Shown: positions 43,188 to 51,862 of the stretch, piece after piece
Numbering within the stretch: position 1 is the first letter of the stretch
How the letters are laid out: each line of letters opens with the position of its first letter
Assembly: GCF_014207985.1 (NCBI RefSeq)
Contig: NZ_JACHMI010000001.1
Coordinates: 727,001-791,000 of the forward strand
DNA from: Nonomuraea rubra
GTDB lineage: Bacteria > Actinomycetota > Actinomycetes > Streptosporangiales > Streptosporangiaceae
DNA: 64,000 nt
Direction: 5' to 3'
Position numbers and translations under genes: made by a program
The notes under the pieces: model-generated
Seen by the model: the letters and a program-made list of their open reading frames with translations, nothing else
What the model was told of the DNA's origin: nothing
The model's database searches: none

Positions 43188-43765
43188 GACGGGTGAGAAT
43201 AGGGCTTGCGTGGTTGGAGCGCTACATCGCTACCGGTTCGGCGCGGGCCCGTACTTGGCAAATGCCACGGCAGCTCGATCGGCTGAGCGGGAAGGTTCCC
43301 TTGCAGCAGGAGGTCCATCAGTGCGGGCAGGCCCGCCGGGACCACGAGCTCGGCCGCCGACCTCAGCTGCGGAACTGCCCACCACTCGAAACGGTCGGTC
43401 GTCTGACGTTCCTCGTCGTCCATGCCCGAGGTGTCCACCTTCAGGTCGCTGACGCGAAGGAAGAAATAGGAATCCACGGAGGTGAACATCTCGCCGCGTA
43501 GTGACCAGGTTCCCGAACTGGTCGCGACGACCGGTCCGAGAGCCGAAGGGGCGATGACGTATCCCAGTTCCTCCCGGAGCTCGCGTGCGGCGGCCTGATG
43601 CAGGGTTTCGCCGGGATCGACGGCGCCTCCCGGGGTGAACCAGGCGTAGAAAGGTTTCTCGACCTGAAGCAGCAGCCCGCGGTAGAGCAGGAGCCGATCG
43701 ACGGAATCCACCAGCAGCACACGAGCGGTTGATCGGGAGATCCTTTCGGGCATGAACGTGATCAT
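43184..43765 (-). CDS. Nudix hydrolase
   Basis: A 193-residue protein; start ATG 43765, with Met 43753 as an alternative and no strong ribosome site for either. The Nudix box runs GGAVDPGETLHQAAARELRE then ELGYV, with the Gly, Glu and REXXEE-type residues in place. N-terminal STARVLLVDSVDRLLLYRG is the usual strand. Nudix enzymes cleave nucleoside diphosphates linked to another group. It is divergent from the hydrolase gene, with about 60 bases between. Confidence 0.88.
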   Translation of the reverse strand: MITFMPERISRSTARVLLVDSVDRLLLYRGLLLQVEKPFYAWFTPGGAVDPGETLHQAAARELREELGYVIAPSALGPVVATSSGTWSLRGEMFTSVDSYFFLRVSDLKVDTSGMDDEERQTTDRFEWWAVPQLRSAAELVVPAGLPALMDLLLQGNLPAQPIELPWHLPSTGPRRTGSDVALQPRKPYSHPS

Positions 43766-43828
43766 AAGACGATTCCGGCGACCGAAATTGACTGGTCGCG
43801 TCAGCGGGAATGCCGATGTAATCGGGCC

Positions 43829-44593
43829 ATGCGTATCACCTCGGAAACCGTCGCTGATGGCATCCGCGAACAGCTCTTCACCATCGGAGACATCCCCGGG
43901 GTGCTCTGGACGCCCGCCGAGGGCTCCGGTCCCCGTCCGCTGGTCCTGATCGGGCACGGCGGCGGGTCGCACAAGAAGGGATGGGAGGTCGTTTCCCGGG
44001 CCTTCCCCTACGTCACCTCCTGCGGCTTCGCGGTCGCCGCGATCGACGCGCCAGGCACCGGCGACAGGCCGGAGCACCCGGAGATCCGGCGACTGGTCGC
44101 GCTCACCCAGGAACGAGAGGCCGCGGGCGAGCCCTTCTGGTCCGGCCCGGAGTGGCCCGCCCTCAACGAAACCGTGGCAGCACAGCTCATACCCGACTGG
44201 CAGACCACCCTGGACGCGCTCCGGAAACTGGACTCCGTCGGCGACAGCCGGCCCGTCGGGTACTACGGCCTGTCCCAGGGCGGTGAGATGGGCATCCGCC
44301 TCGTCGCGGCCGAACCTCGGATCACCGCTGCCGTCCTCGGCCTCGTCGGCAGCGACTGGCTCACCGAGACCGCGGCGCGGGTCACGATCCCGGTCGAGTT
44401 CGTGCTGCAGTGGGACGATGAAGGCAGTCCGCGGGATTCGGTCATGAAGCTGTTCGACGCGCTCGGCTCCGCCGAGAAGACCTTGCATGCCAACCCCGGC
44501 AGCCACTTTCGAGTCCCGTCCTTCGAGATCGACAGCTCGATCCGATTCTTCGCCCGGCACCTGGGTGGTCCCGGCACCGCGAGCGGCTCCTGA
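43829..44593 (+). CDS. Dienelactone-hydrolase-like alpha/beta hydrolase
   Basis: A 254-residue cytoplasmic hydrolase. LVLIGHGGGSHKKGWEV holds the oxyanion region, YYGLSQGGEMG the nucleophile Ser (G-L-S-Q-G), QWDDEGS the acid, and NPGSHFRVPS the His. Members of this DLH-like class cleave esters or lactones. It starts about 60 bases after the divergent Nudix start. Confidence 0.88.
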   Translation: MRITSETVADGIREQLFTIGDIPGVLWTPAEGSGPRPLVLIGHGGGSHKKGWEVVSRAFPYVTSCGFAVAAIDAPGTGDRPEHPEIRRLVALTQEREAAGEPFWSGPEWPALNETVAAQLIPDWQTTLDALRKLDSVGDSRPVGYYGLSQGGEMGIRLVAAEPRITAAVLGLVGSDWLTETAARVTIPVEFVLQWDDEGSPRDSVMKLFDALGSAEKTLHANPGSHFRVPSFEIDSSIRFFARHLGGPGTASGS

Positions 44594-44729
44594 CACCATG
44601 CCGATCAGCCGAGCACGCTCTCTCCGATAGGTGGATCAACGGTGCGGGCCCTGCCGGGCGGCGGTAACCTGCACCGGATCCGCACACGGGCTGCGCCGCG
44701 CGCGCAAACGTGTCTGTTTTGATGGCGCG

Positions 44730-45038
44730 GTGACAGAGCGGCGATTACCACAGGTGCGGGAGGTCTACTGGACGTTCGGATGCGGGCTCTCCCTCATCAG
44801 CGCAGTGCTGTGCGCGACGTTCGGCACCTTTCTCGACATTCACCTGGTGGCTCGCGCGCAGCTCTACTGCGCGGGAGATCTGAGCTCCGGGGAGCGATTC
44901 GCCGGCACCTTGTGGATCCTGAGCTGCTTCGCCGGGCCGGTGCTCATGATCCTGTACGACCTGGCCACCGAGGGCACCCCAGGCGATTGTGTCCTCCCAC
45001 GGGGGACCTTCACCCCTTGGGCCCGTACGCCGTCATGA
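44730..45038 (+). CDS. Small two-helix membrane protein
   Basis: A likely GTG start at 44730 gives 102 residues with two transmembrane helices (FGCGLSLISAVLCATFGTFL and GTLWILSCFAGPVLMILYDL) and an external loop with a Cys. The ribosome site is weak. Its 3' end overlaps the convergent membrane-protein gene by 29 bases. No family is recognised. Confidence 0.5.
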   Translation: MTERRLPQVREVYWTFGCGLSLISAVLCATFGTFLDIHLVARAQLYCAGDLSSGERFAGTLWILSCFAGPVLMILYDLATEGTPGDCVLPRGTFTPWARTPS

Positions 45039-45807
45039 GAACGTGCACGAGGACGAGGAGAACGATCCAGAACATGGCACGCCTGGTCGGCGGGGGCCCG
45101 CCGCGCAGCAACGAGACGCCCAGGGGGATGAACGCGACGCACAGGCCGCCCACCGCGAGGAAGGACTGGGGCTCGGTGCCCTTGAGCGTGCCGAGCGCGA
45201 GCGCCGACATCAGGCCGAGCGCGACCGAGCGGCCCAGGCCGAGGGCGCCGGAGCGGTAGGCGCCGATGGCCAGCACGATCCAGCCGAAGAAGGCCGGTCC
45301 CGACATGGCCTTGAACGGGTGCCAGCTCGATTCCAGCCGTTCCCGGTAGTAGTGGTTGATGCCGTCGAGCACGGTCTGCGGGCCGAGGCTGTCGATCAGG
45401 TGGAAGGTCAGGTAGTCGGTGCCGTACTGGAAGGTGCGGGTGAACAGGCCGACGATCACCAGGCAGCCGCCCCACATCGCCCACAGCGGGCTGGTGGCGG
45501 CGATGCGCTGGGCCAGGGTCATGACCGCCGGCCACAACAGGACGAAACCCGCGGCGAAGCAGGTGTAGGCGGTCATGATCAGGGTGGGGTGCTGAGTGTA
45601 GGCGGTGAGCTGGTGCGGGACGAAGAAGTGGAAGGGGGAGCGCAGGAGGGTGCCCGTCATGATCAGGACGGGGCCGGCGATCAGCGAGACGGCGCTCACC
45701 CACCGTCCAGGGAACGGGGGTTGCCGGTCCAGGTTGGCTGCGGCGTTGGCGGCCCGGCGGTCCGCGCCGGTCTGCCGCCATCGGGTGATGCGGCCCTGAG
45801 GGGTCAT
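45010..45807 (-). CDS. Polytopic membrane protein
   Basis: ATG 45807 gives 265 residues with about seven transmembrane helices (VSAVSLIAGPVLIMTGTLLR, LIMTAYTCFAAGFVLLWPAV, MWGGCLVIVGLFTRTFQYGT and others). No transporter or enzyme motif is seen. A family of such DUF-type proteins is common in actinobacteria; function unknown. The long open stretch upstream of 45807 has no coding support and overlaps a real gene. Confidence 0.75.
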   Translation of the reverse strand: MTPQGRITRWRQTGADRRAANAAANLDRQPPFPGRWVSAVSLIAGPVLIMTGTLLRSPFHFFVPHQLTAYTQHPTLIMTAYTCFAAGFVLLWPAVMTLAQRIAATSPLWAMWGGCLVIVGLFTRTFQYGTDYLTFHLIDSLGPQTVLDGINHYYRERLESSWHPFKAMSGPAFFGWIVLAIGAYRSGALGLGRSVALGLMSALALGTLKGTEPQSFLAVGGLCVAFIPLGVSLLRGGPPPTRRAMFWIVLLVLVHVLMTAYGPKG

Positions 45808-46078
45808 GGGTTCGTGCCCGTCCTTGTCCGGAATGGTCTGGCTGGAGGGTGCAACAGCATGGTGGCGGGCGGCGGGGTGCGGGCGCGTCTGGCTCGGGTC
45901 GCATCTTCGGGCGGACGCCGGTGCTGCTCCTACGACCTCAGGCAGAGGCCGGAGGTCCGACCGTGGGCGGACGTCCAGGCGGGGATTTGTCCACGTATGA
46001 CCACGGACGCCGCGCCATGGCAGGTCAACACCCGCGCCGGTAGCAAGGAGGCCCAACCGACCTCTGGAGGCAGCCGGC

Positions 46079-47155
46079 ATGCACACGTACTCACGACGCG
46101 GGTTCGCCGTCGCCGCTCTGGCCTGTGCCGTGGCCGTCGCCGGGAGCCCGGCGCAGGCGGCGGGACTCCAGACGCGGGGCGAGCGGGTCGTCGACCAGGC
46201 CAGGAAGCGGTACCTCGTCCCGGACGCGAGCGTGAAGGCCGACGTCGACGTGCTCAGGAGCGCGTTGCGCGAGGTGAAGCGGGGCAAGAGCGTGACGTTC
46301 AACCTGAACGCGGGACGGGCGAGGATCACTCACGCGCTGGGCGTGCTCGGCAGGGCGAGCGACGTGGAGGCGGTCCAGGCGCAGTGGGCCGGGCTGGTGG
46401 CCGATCGGGCCCGCGCCGGGACGCCGGCCTACGCCGCCGGTGAGCGGCGGTTCTTCGGCGCGTTCACCACACCTCTGGCCAGGCTGGTCCAGAAGTACCC
46501 GAACTCGCAGGTCAAGTACTGGTTGAAGAACACCCCGCCGCAGGTGCTCGAGGTCGTCTTCACCGCCGCGACGCCTGACCTGCCGGCGGACCAGCTCTAC
46601 ACGTACGCGTTCCTGGAGGGGCTGGCCGACTACGTACGCGATCGCATCGGCCTGGGGAAGGACGACGGCGACCCGACGGACGCGCAGCTCAGGAGCGTCA
46701 GCACCACCAGCCCGATCTTCGGCTACGACTACCTCGGCACCGACCGCTTCTTCCTCGACATGAACGCCTCCAGGGTGCCCGGCAGGAACTTCCTGCCCTA
46801 CGACCAGAGAAGGGTCGTCCTCGACACCAGGCGCAACGAGAAGGGCACCCTGGTGGAGTCGGCCCTGTTCCCCAACCTGACGATGGGGCTGCAGGGAGAG
46901 GCCGCCATGCTGAAGCGGCGCCGCGCGTTGTTCCTGGCCGACGTCAGGACCTACGGCTACGCCGCCCCGACCAGGGACGAGCTCGTCTACTGGACGTACG
47001 TGTACTACAACGTGGGGGAGTTCAACGGGCAGCTGAAGAAGTACGCGGGCAAGCGCAGGCTGGGCGACTGGATCGCCAAGGGTGAATACCCCAACTCGAT
47101 CAAGGCCCTGGAGAGCTGGCGCATGCTCGGAGAGATGGAGATCTTCCCGAGGTGA
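46079..47155 (+). CDS. Tat-exported protein of unknown function
   Basis: ATG 46079 follows GGAGGCAG. The signal peptide has a twin-arginine motif (SRRGFAVAAL) and cleavage at GSPAQA. The mature ~330-residue protein is rich in Arg, Tyr and Phe, with YWLKNTPPQVLEVVF and WTYVYYNVGEFNGQLKKYAG. No catalytic signature is seen. The strand and the gap to the convergent regulator gene suggest a single-gene unit. Confidence 0.75.
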   Translation: MHTYSRRGFAVAALACAVAVAGSPAQAAGLQTRGERVVDQARKRYLVPDASVKADVDVLRSALREVKRGKSVTFNLNAGRARITHALGVLGRASDVEAVQAQWAGLVADRARAGTPAYAAGERRFFGAFTTPLARLVQKYPNSQVKYWLKNTPPQVLEVVFTAATPDLPADQLYTYAFLEGLADYVRDRIGLGKDDGDPTDAQLRSVSTTSPIFGYDYLGTDRFFLDMNASRVPGRNFLPYDQRRVVLDTRRNEKGTLVESALFPNLTMGLQGEAAMLKRRRALFLADVRTYGYAAPTRDELVYWTYVYYNVGEFNGQLKKYAGKRRLGDWIAKGEYPNSIKALESWRMLGEMEIFPR

Positions 47156-47188
47156 TCCGCCGGTCCCGGACGCCGGGCGGCCGTACAG

Positions 47189-48175
47189 CTAGCCCTCCCC
47201 GATCAGGGCCGTTCCGAGGGCGGTCGTCAGGTGCAGGACGTGGCGTCCGGAGCGTTCGCTGGTGACCAGCCCGCTCGCGCGCAGCACGCGCAGGTGCTGC
47301 GAGACCGCGCTGGGGGTGACGCCGAGCGCGCGGGCCAGGTCCGTCGTCGTCGCGGGCGAGCGCAGGGCCTCCAGCAGCCCGGCGCGTACCCGGCCGAGCA
47401 GCCGGACCGCGCTGCCCGCGGGCGCGCGCGTCCCGGCGGTCCACAACGTCGCGACCCCGCGTGCCGGATAGCGGACCGTGGTCTGCGTGGACGTCCTCCC
47501 CTTGATCAGGACGTGCGGCGTGCCGAGCGCGACCGGCATGAGGACCAGGCCGCCCGGGCCGCGGTCCACCATGCGCTCGGCCCGCCAGCGCGCCCCCTCC
47601 AGCCTCAGCCGGCCGTCCTGCCAGTGCAGGTCGGGATGCAGGTCGGCGAACAGCCGCTCGGCACCGCCCGCCGCCATCTGCCTGGCGCGGTAGCCGACGT
47701 CGGCGTCGAGCACGGCCCGGATCCGCGGCCAGTGCGGCGCGATGAGCCGGTCGTGCGCCGCGCGCAGCTCTCCGGCGACCGCGCGCAGCCCCGCCGCCGG
47801 CTGCTCGGCGAGCGCGGCGATCGGCGCGGGCGGGTGCTCGCCGAACACGCGCCGCAGGCTGAGCCGCACCTGGGACGCCGGTGTCCGCCGCAGCGCGGCC
47901 AGGTCGTCGTCGATGGACGCGCCCGAGCCGCGCGGAGCGGGGACGAGGAACTCCGGCCAGTTCGGGCGGTCGCTCACGATCAGCGGCCACGTGTGCGAGA
48001 GGTCGAGCGGACGCCTGGCGAGCTCGTCCGCCGCCCAGCGCAGCCAGCGCAGGTTGACCGGGTGGCGGTCGCGATCACCGAGCTGCTGCAGGGCGGACAC
48101 GGTCTCCGACAGCGGCGAGATCGCGAACCGGGTCGCCGCCAGCTCGGCCACGCCGAGATCGACCGTCAGAGCCAT
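47189..48175 (-). CDS. ArsR-type winged-helix regulator (DUF5937-like)
   Basis: A 328-residue protein with a long N-terminal domain (FAISPLSETVSALQQLGDRD; DUF5937-like) and a C-terminal ArsR helix-turn-helix (LLEALRSPATTTDLARALGV, then TPSAVSQHLRVLRASGLVTS). It is divergent from the MFS gene at 48242 with 66 bases between, a common regulator-exporter pair in actinomycetes, so it likely controls that exporter. Confidence 0.9.
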   Translation of the reverse strand: MALTVDLGVAELAATRFAISPLSETVSALQQLGDRDRHPVNLRWLRWAADELARRPLDLSHTWPLIVSDRPNWPEFLVPAPRGSGASIDDDLAALRRTPASQVRLSLRRVFGEHPPAPIAALAEQPAAGLRAVAGELRAAHDRLIAPHWPRIRAVLDADVGYRARQMAAGGAERLFADLHPDLHWQDGRLRLEGARWRAERMVDRGPGGLVLMPVALGTPHVLIKGRTSTQTTVRYPARGVATLWTAGTRAPAGSAVRLLGRVRAGLLEALRSPATTTDLARALGVTPSAVSQHLRVLRASGLVTSERSGRHVLHLTTALGTALIGEG

Positions 48176-48241
48176 GTGCCGATTATGTAGCGGTCACCTA
48201 CAAGGTGTCGTGGCGGTGCCGCCTCGCCGGAAGATCGCGGC

Positions 48242-49450
48242 ATGACGCAGAGCGAAGCGGCGCCGCGCCTGACCTCGGGGTACTGGCGGTTGTGGTGGGC
48301 GACGGGGATCAACAGCGTGGGGGACGGGGCGTTCGCGGCGGCGGTCCCGCTGCTGGCCGTCACGGTCACCCAGGACGCGCGGCTGGTGTCGGTGGTGTCC
48401 GCGGCGACGTTCCTGCCCTGGTTGCTGCTGTCGCTGCCGGCCGGGGTGCTGGTCGACCGCTACGACCGGGTGCGGCTCATGTGGCGGGCGCAGGCGATCC
48501 AGGCGGTGATCGTCGGGGTCATCGCGGTCCTGGTCGCGTTCGACCGGATCGACGTGCCGGTGCTGGCGGTCCTGGCGTTCGCGCTGGGCGCCTGTACGGT
48601 CGTCTTCTCCAACGCGGCGCAGGCCGTGCTGCCGGACCTCGTGGCCAAGCCGCTGCTGCACCAGGCGAACGGTCATCAGCAGGCGATCACCACGGTCGGC
48701 CTGCAGTTCGCCGGGCCGCCGGTCGGCGGGCTGCTCTTCGCCATCGGCGCGGCGTTGCCGTTCGGGCTGGACGCCGCCTCGTTCGCGCTGTCCGCCGTGC
48801 TGCTGGTGTCCCTGGCCCGGCCGGGCGCCCCCCGGGAGGGCGGGCACCCGCCGATGCGGGCGGCGATCGCGGACGGGCTGCGGTGGCTGGCCGGGCACCG
48901 GTTGCTGCGCATCCTCGCGGTCCTGCTCGGCGTGAACACCTTCTGCTGGCAGCTCGGCAACGTCTCGCTCGTCCTGCTGGCGACCCAGGAGCTGCACCTC
49001 GACGCGCCCGGTTACGGCCTGCTGCTCGCCGGCGCCGCCATCGGCAGCCTGCTCGGCGGGCTGACCGGCGCGCTCGTCGTCGAGCGGCTGGGCACGCTGC
49101 CCGCCCTGCTCGCCGCCCTCGTCACGAACGTCGTCACGTTCGCCGGCATCGGCCTGAGCCCGAACGCGATCGTGCTCGGCGCCCTGCTGGCCGTCACCGG
49201 TTTCGTCACCACGCTCTGGAACATCGTGACCGTCAGCCTCCGGCAGCAGATCGTGCCGTCCGGGCTGCTCGGCCGGGTGAACAGCGTCTACCGGATGCTC
49301 GGCTGGGGGCTGATGCCGCTCGGGGCGCTGGCCGGCGGGCTGGTGGCGCACACGTTCGGGGTGCACGCGGCGTATCCCGTCGCGGGAGCGCTGCGCGGGA
49401 TCTTCCTGCTGGTCGCCCTGCCCGTGCTGATCCGGGCCATGCGGGACTGA
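48242..49450 (+). CDS. MFS exporter (EntS/MdfA-like)
   Basis: A 402-residue MFS transporter with 10-12 helices: YWRLWWATGINSVGDGAFAA at the start (helix 1), PAGVLVDRYDRVRLMWRAQA (motif A), GLLLAGAAIGSLLGGLTGAL and LGRVNSVYRMLGWGLMPLGA. This is the macrolide/enterobactin-exporter branch. The divergent ArsR-type gene probably regulates it. It precedes the RiPP precursor by 150 bases in the same direction and could export the product, though this is inference. Confidence 0.88.
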   Translation: MTQSEAAPRLTSGYWRLWWATGINSVGDGAFAAAVPLLAVTVTQDARLVSVVSAATFLPWLLLSLPAGVLVDRYDRVRLMWRAQAIQAVIVGVIAVLVAFDRIDVPVLAVLAFALGACTVVFSNAAQAVLPDLVAKPLLHQANGHQQAITTVGLQFAGPPVGGLLFAIGAALPFGLDAASFALSAVLLVSLARPGAPREGGHPPMRAAIADGLRWLAGHRLLRILAVLLGVNTFCWQLGNVSLVLLATQELHLDAPGYGLLLAGAAIGSLLGGLTGALVVERLGTLPALLAALVTNVVTFAGIGLSPNAIVLGALLAVTGFVTTLWNIVTVSLRQQIVPSGLLGRVNSVYRMLGWGLMPLGALAGGLVAHTFGVHAAYPVAGALRGIFLLVALPVLIRAMRD

Positions 49451-49600
49451 CGACGAGGACCCGCATCAAGGGATTTTTCCCCCTCCAAGCCACATTCAAG
49501 TCGGCTCCAAATCCCGGCTGGTGTGCTTCACCCCACGAGCCGCGGAACTCCGGCGCGGACGCGCTGCGGCTCGTACCTCGAAGGAAAGGGAGGGAAAGAC

Positions 49601-49762
49601 ATGAACAAGAAGATCGTGAACCTGGACGATCTGAGCAACGAGCTGCCGGTGATCGACGAGGCCGACCTCGGTCTCGTCTCGGGTGGCAGGCCGATGGAGC
49701 GCTGCTACCACACGAACGGCACCGAGGGCAGGCCGTCCGACGGCTGGGTGTCCGACTACTAA
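49601..49762 (+). CDS. RiPP (graspetide-type) precursor peptide
   Basis: ATG 49601 has a strong GGGAGGGA site. The 53-residue peptide has a leader MNKKIVNLDDLSNELPVIDE followed by ADLGLVSGG: a double-Gly cleavage site after residue 29. The core (30-53) is RPMERCYHTNGT then EGRPSDGWVSDY: four hydroxyl residues (Thr38, Thr41, Ser46, Ser51) and four acidic ones (Glu33, Glu42, Asp47, Asp52), plus Cys35. In graspetides an ATP-grasp ligase joins Asp/Glu side chains to Ser/Thr by esters. The ATP-grasp maturase gene follows 61 bases later, so the role is well supported; the exact bonds are not. Confidence 0.85.
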   Translation: MNKKIVNLDDLSNELPVIDEADLGLVSGGRPMERCYHTNGTEGRPSDGWVSDY

Positions 49763-49776
49763 AGATCACTCGGCGT

Positions 49777-49809
49777 CGCGTGGGAGGGGCCCCGTGCTCC
49801 TCCCGCGCG
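49777..49809 (+). promoter_or_regulatory. Hairpin between precursor and maturase genes
   Basis: CGCGTGGGAGG and CCTCCCGCGCG form an 11-base stem (one G-T) around an 11-base loop, 14 bases after the precursor stop. There is no T tract, so it may partly end transcription or stabilise the precursor mRNA, giving more peptide than enzyme. Confidence 0.6.
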
Positions 49810-49823
49810 GCTGAGGGGGGCAC

Positions 49824-50798
49824 ATGCTACTGATTCTCAGCGAACCCGGTGACACCACCGTCCGGATGGTCCTGCCCAAGCTGAAGGCCAGGGGCGCCGA
49901 GGTCGTCTGGTGGGATCCCGCCCAGTACCCGGCCGCCGCCCACCTGACCGCGCGGTTCGCGGCGGGCGGGACCGAGCTGAGGCTGGTCACCGGCGGGGAG
50001 GTCGTGGATCTCGCCGGGACGACGGCCGTGTGGAACCGGCGCCCCGGGCAGCCCGCCGCCGCCCCGGGCGTCACGGCCGGTGATCTCCGGGAGCGCGTGG
50101 GGGAGCTCTCGGAGTGGTTCCTGGAAGGGTTCTGGGACCTGCTGGACGCGCGCTGGCTGCCGGCCAGGCACCCGGTGCTGCGCCGGGCGCACAACAAGCT
50201 GGTCCACCTGGCCCTGGCCAGGAAACTGGGCTTCACCGTGCCGCGTACCGTGGTCACCAACGATCCGTCCGAGCTGGTGCCCGCTTACGAGCGGGCGGGC
50301 GGGCGGCTGATCGCCAAGCCGATCGAGTACGCCCCGTTCGAGCTCGACGGCGCGCGGCACACCGTCTACACCACCGTGGTGCAGCGCAGGGACCTGGCGG
50401 GCCGCGCGCGGCTGGCGCACGAGCCGACCATCCTGCAACCGTACGTCCGCAAGGCCGTGGAGCTGCGGGTCACCGTCGTCGGGCGGCAGGTCTTCGCCGC
50501 GGAGATCGCCTCGCAGGACTCGCCGCGCACCCGGGACGACTGGCGCCACTACGACTTCGACCGGGCCCGCCACAGCGTGCACCACCTGCCCGATGACGTC
50601 GCCCGCCGGTGCGCCGACCTGGTCGCCGCGCTCGGCGTGACGTTCGGCGCGATCGACCTGATCCTGACCCCCGACGGGGAGTACGTGTTCCTCGAGATCA
50701 ACCCCAACGGCCAGTGGGCCTGGATCGAAGACCTGACCGGCCTGCCCATCGGCGACGCCATCGCCGACTGGCTCACCGGAGAAACGGATGCGCCATGA
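49824..50798 (+). CDS. ATP-grasp ribosomal peptide maturase
   Basis: A 324-residue ATP-grasp enzyme of the MvdD/TgnB (SAV_5884-like) kind. The N-terminal domain has the diagnostic WNRRP motif (Trp70-Pro74); the central part has LVHLALARKLGFTVPRTVVT and LIAKPIEYAPF (ATP-binding Lys); the end has YVFLEINPNGQWAWIE (metal ligands Glu291, Asn293). It activates precursor Asp/Glu with ATP and links them to Ser/Thr (ester) or Lys (amide). It follows the precursor and overlaps the next gene by 4 bases (ATGA). Confidence 0.9.
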   Translation: MLLILSEPGDTTVRMVLPKLKARGAEVVWWDPAQYPAAAHLTARFAAGGTELRLVTGGEVVDLAGTTAVWNRRPGQPAAAPGVTAGDLRERVGELSEWFLEGFWDLLDARWLPARHPVLRRAHNKLVHLALARKLGFTVPRTVVTNDPSELVPAYERAGGRLIAKPIEYAPFELDGARHTVYTTVVQRRDLAGRARLAHEPTILQPYVRKAVELRVTVVGRQVFAAEIASQDSPRTRDDWRHYDFDRARHSVHHLPDDVARRCADLVAALGVTFGAIDLILTPDGEYVFLEINPNGQWAWIEDLTGLPIGDAIADWLTGETDAP

Positions 50799-51763
50799 CA
50801 CAGTCCTCGCTCGGCCCGGCACTCGAGAGCGGCGTGAGCCTGCTCCGCGGCCTGACCCGCCGGCGTTCGGCGGTGGAGGAGGCCCGGCGTGCCGCCGCCG
50901 ACTGGGCGCGGTCGTATCCCGCGCTCGCCGCCCAGCTCGTGAGCAACCCGCGGCCCGGCTCGCCGGTCGTGGACTACGACCTGCTGATCGACGACCCCGC
51001 GGGCGGCACGATCATGCTCGGCGTGCAGCCGGACGACGGCACGTCCTGGCTGGTCGATCACTCGACCCATTGGGCCGCGGGCAACCTGCTCACCGTTGAC
51101 GGCATGCAGATCTCCATGCCGGAGGCGATGCTCATGCTCCGCTCGCTCACGCGTGCCGGGCTGTCGCCGCAGGAGGAGCTGGTACGGTTCTGCGTCCTGC
51201 GCAACGCCGCCGCCGGCGAGGAGGTCGCCCCGGACGACGTCCAGGCGGCCGCGGACGGCTTCCGCAGGCGGCACGGCCTCACCGGCCGGGAGGCGATGCT
51301 GAAGTGGCTGGAGCGGATGGGCATGAGCGCCGAGGCGTTCCACGACCACATGACGACGAACGCCAAGGACGACCGGTTCCGGGCCCGGAAGCGTGCCGAG
51401 CTGGCGCCCGAGTACCTGGCCCGCCACCGTGACCGGTTCGCGAGGGTGTGGGCGGCCTGGGTGGTGTCCGAGGAGCCGGTCGAGGTCGCCGAGCTCGACG
51501 GCTCTCTCGATGATCGCTGGGAGGTGCGGCTGAACAGGGCCCGGGCGTGGTCCGGCGAACTGCCCGAGCCGCTGCGAGCGGTGCCGGCCGGGGGCTGCGC
51601 CGGGCCGGTTCCCTTCGAGGGGCGGTTCCTGACGGGCTCGGTGCACAAGCGGGAGGAGGCCGTGGCGGACGCGGACACGCTGGCGGCGGCGGGAACGGCC
51701 GCCTTCGAGGAGTGGCTGGCAGACGCGGCCGAGCGGGCCCGCGTCACGTGGCACTGGCTCTGA
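50795..51763 (+). CDS. PpiC-related peptide maturation-type protein
   Basis: A 322-residue protein translated from ATG 50795, coupled to the maturase. The first ~100 residues include VVDYDLLIDDPAGGTIMLGV; the middle part (about 150-260) resembles the helical region of parvulin/SurA-type proteins (VAPDDVQAAADGFRRRHGLT, then WLERMGMSAEAFHDH and LAPEYLARHRDRFARVWAAW). I recall a family of PpiC-related proteins (about 330 residues) tied to peptide maturation systems in actinobacteria and think this belongs there, without confirmation. It may guide or fold the precursor for the ATP-grasp enzyme. Confidence 0.7.
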   Translation: MTQSSLGPALESGVSLLRGLTRRRSAVEEARRAAADWARSYPALAAQLVSNPRPGSPVVDYDLLIDDPAGGTIMLGVQPDDGTSWLVDHSTHWAAGNLLTVDGMQISMPEAMLMLRSLTRAGLSPQEELVRFCVLRNAAAGEEVAPDDVQAAADGFRRRHGLTGREAMLKWLERMGMSAEAFHDHMTTNAKDDRFRARKRAELAPEYLARHRDRFARVWAAWVVSEEPVEVAELDGSLDDRWEVRLNRARAWSGELPEPLRAVPAGGCAGPVPFEGRFLTGSVHKREEAVADADTLAAAGTAAFEEWLADAAERARVTWHWL

Positions 51764-51862
51764 CCGCTCCGGCGCCGTCAGGGCGGGTCCGGGCAGGTCC
51801 CAGGGGCGGGCCGGGGATGTCCCCGATGGGCGGCGGGCGCGGGTTCCGGCACGCTGCTGATC

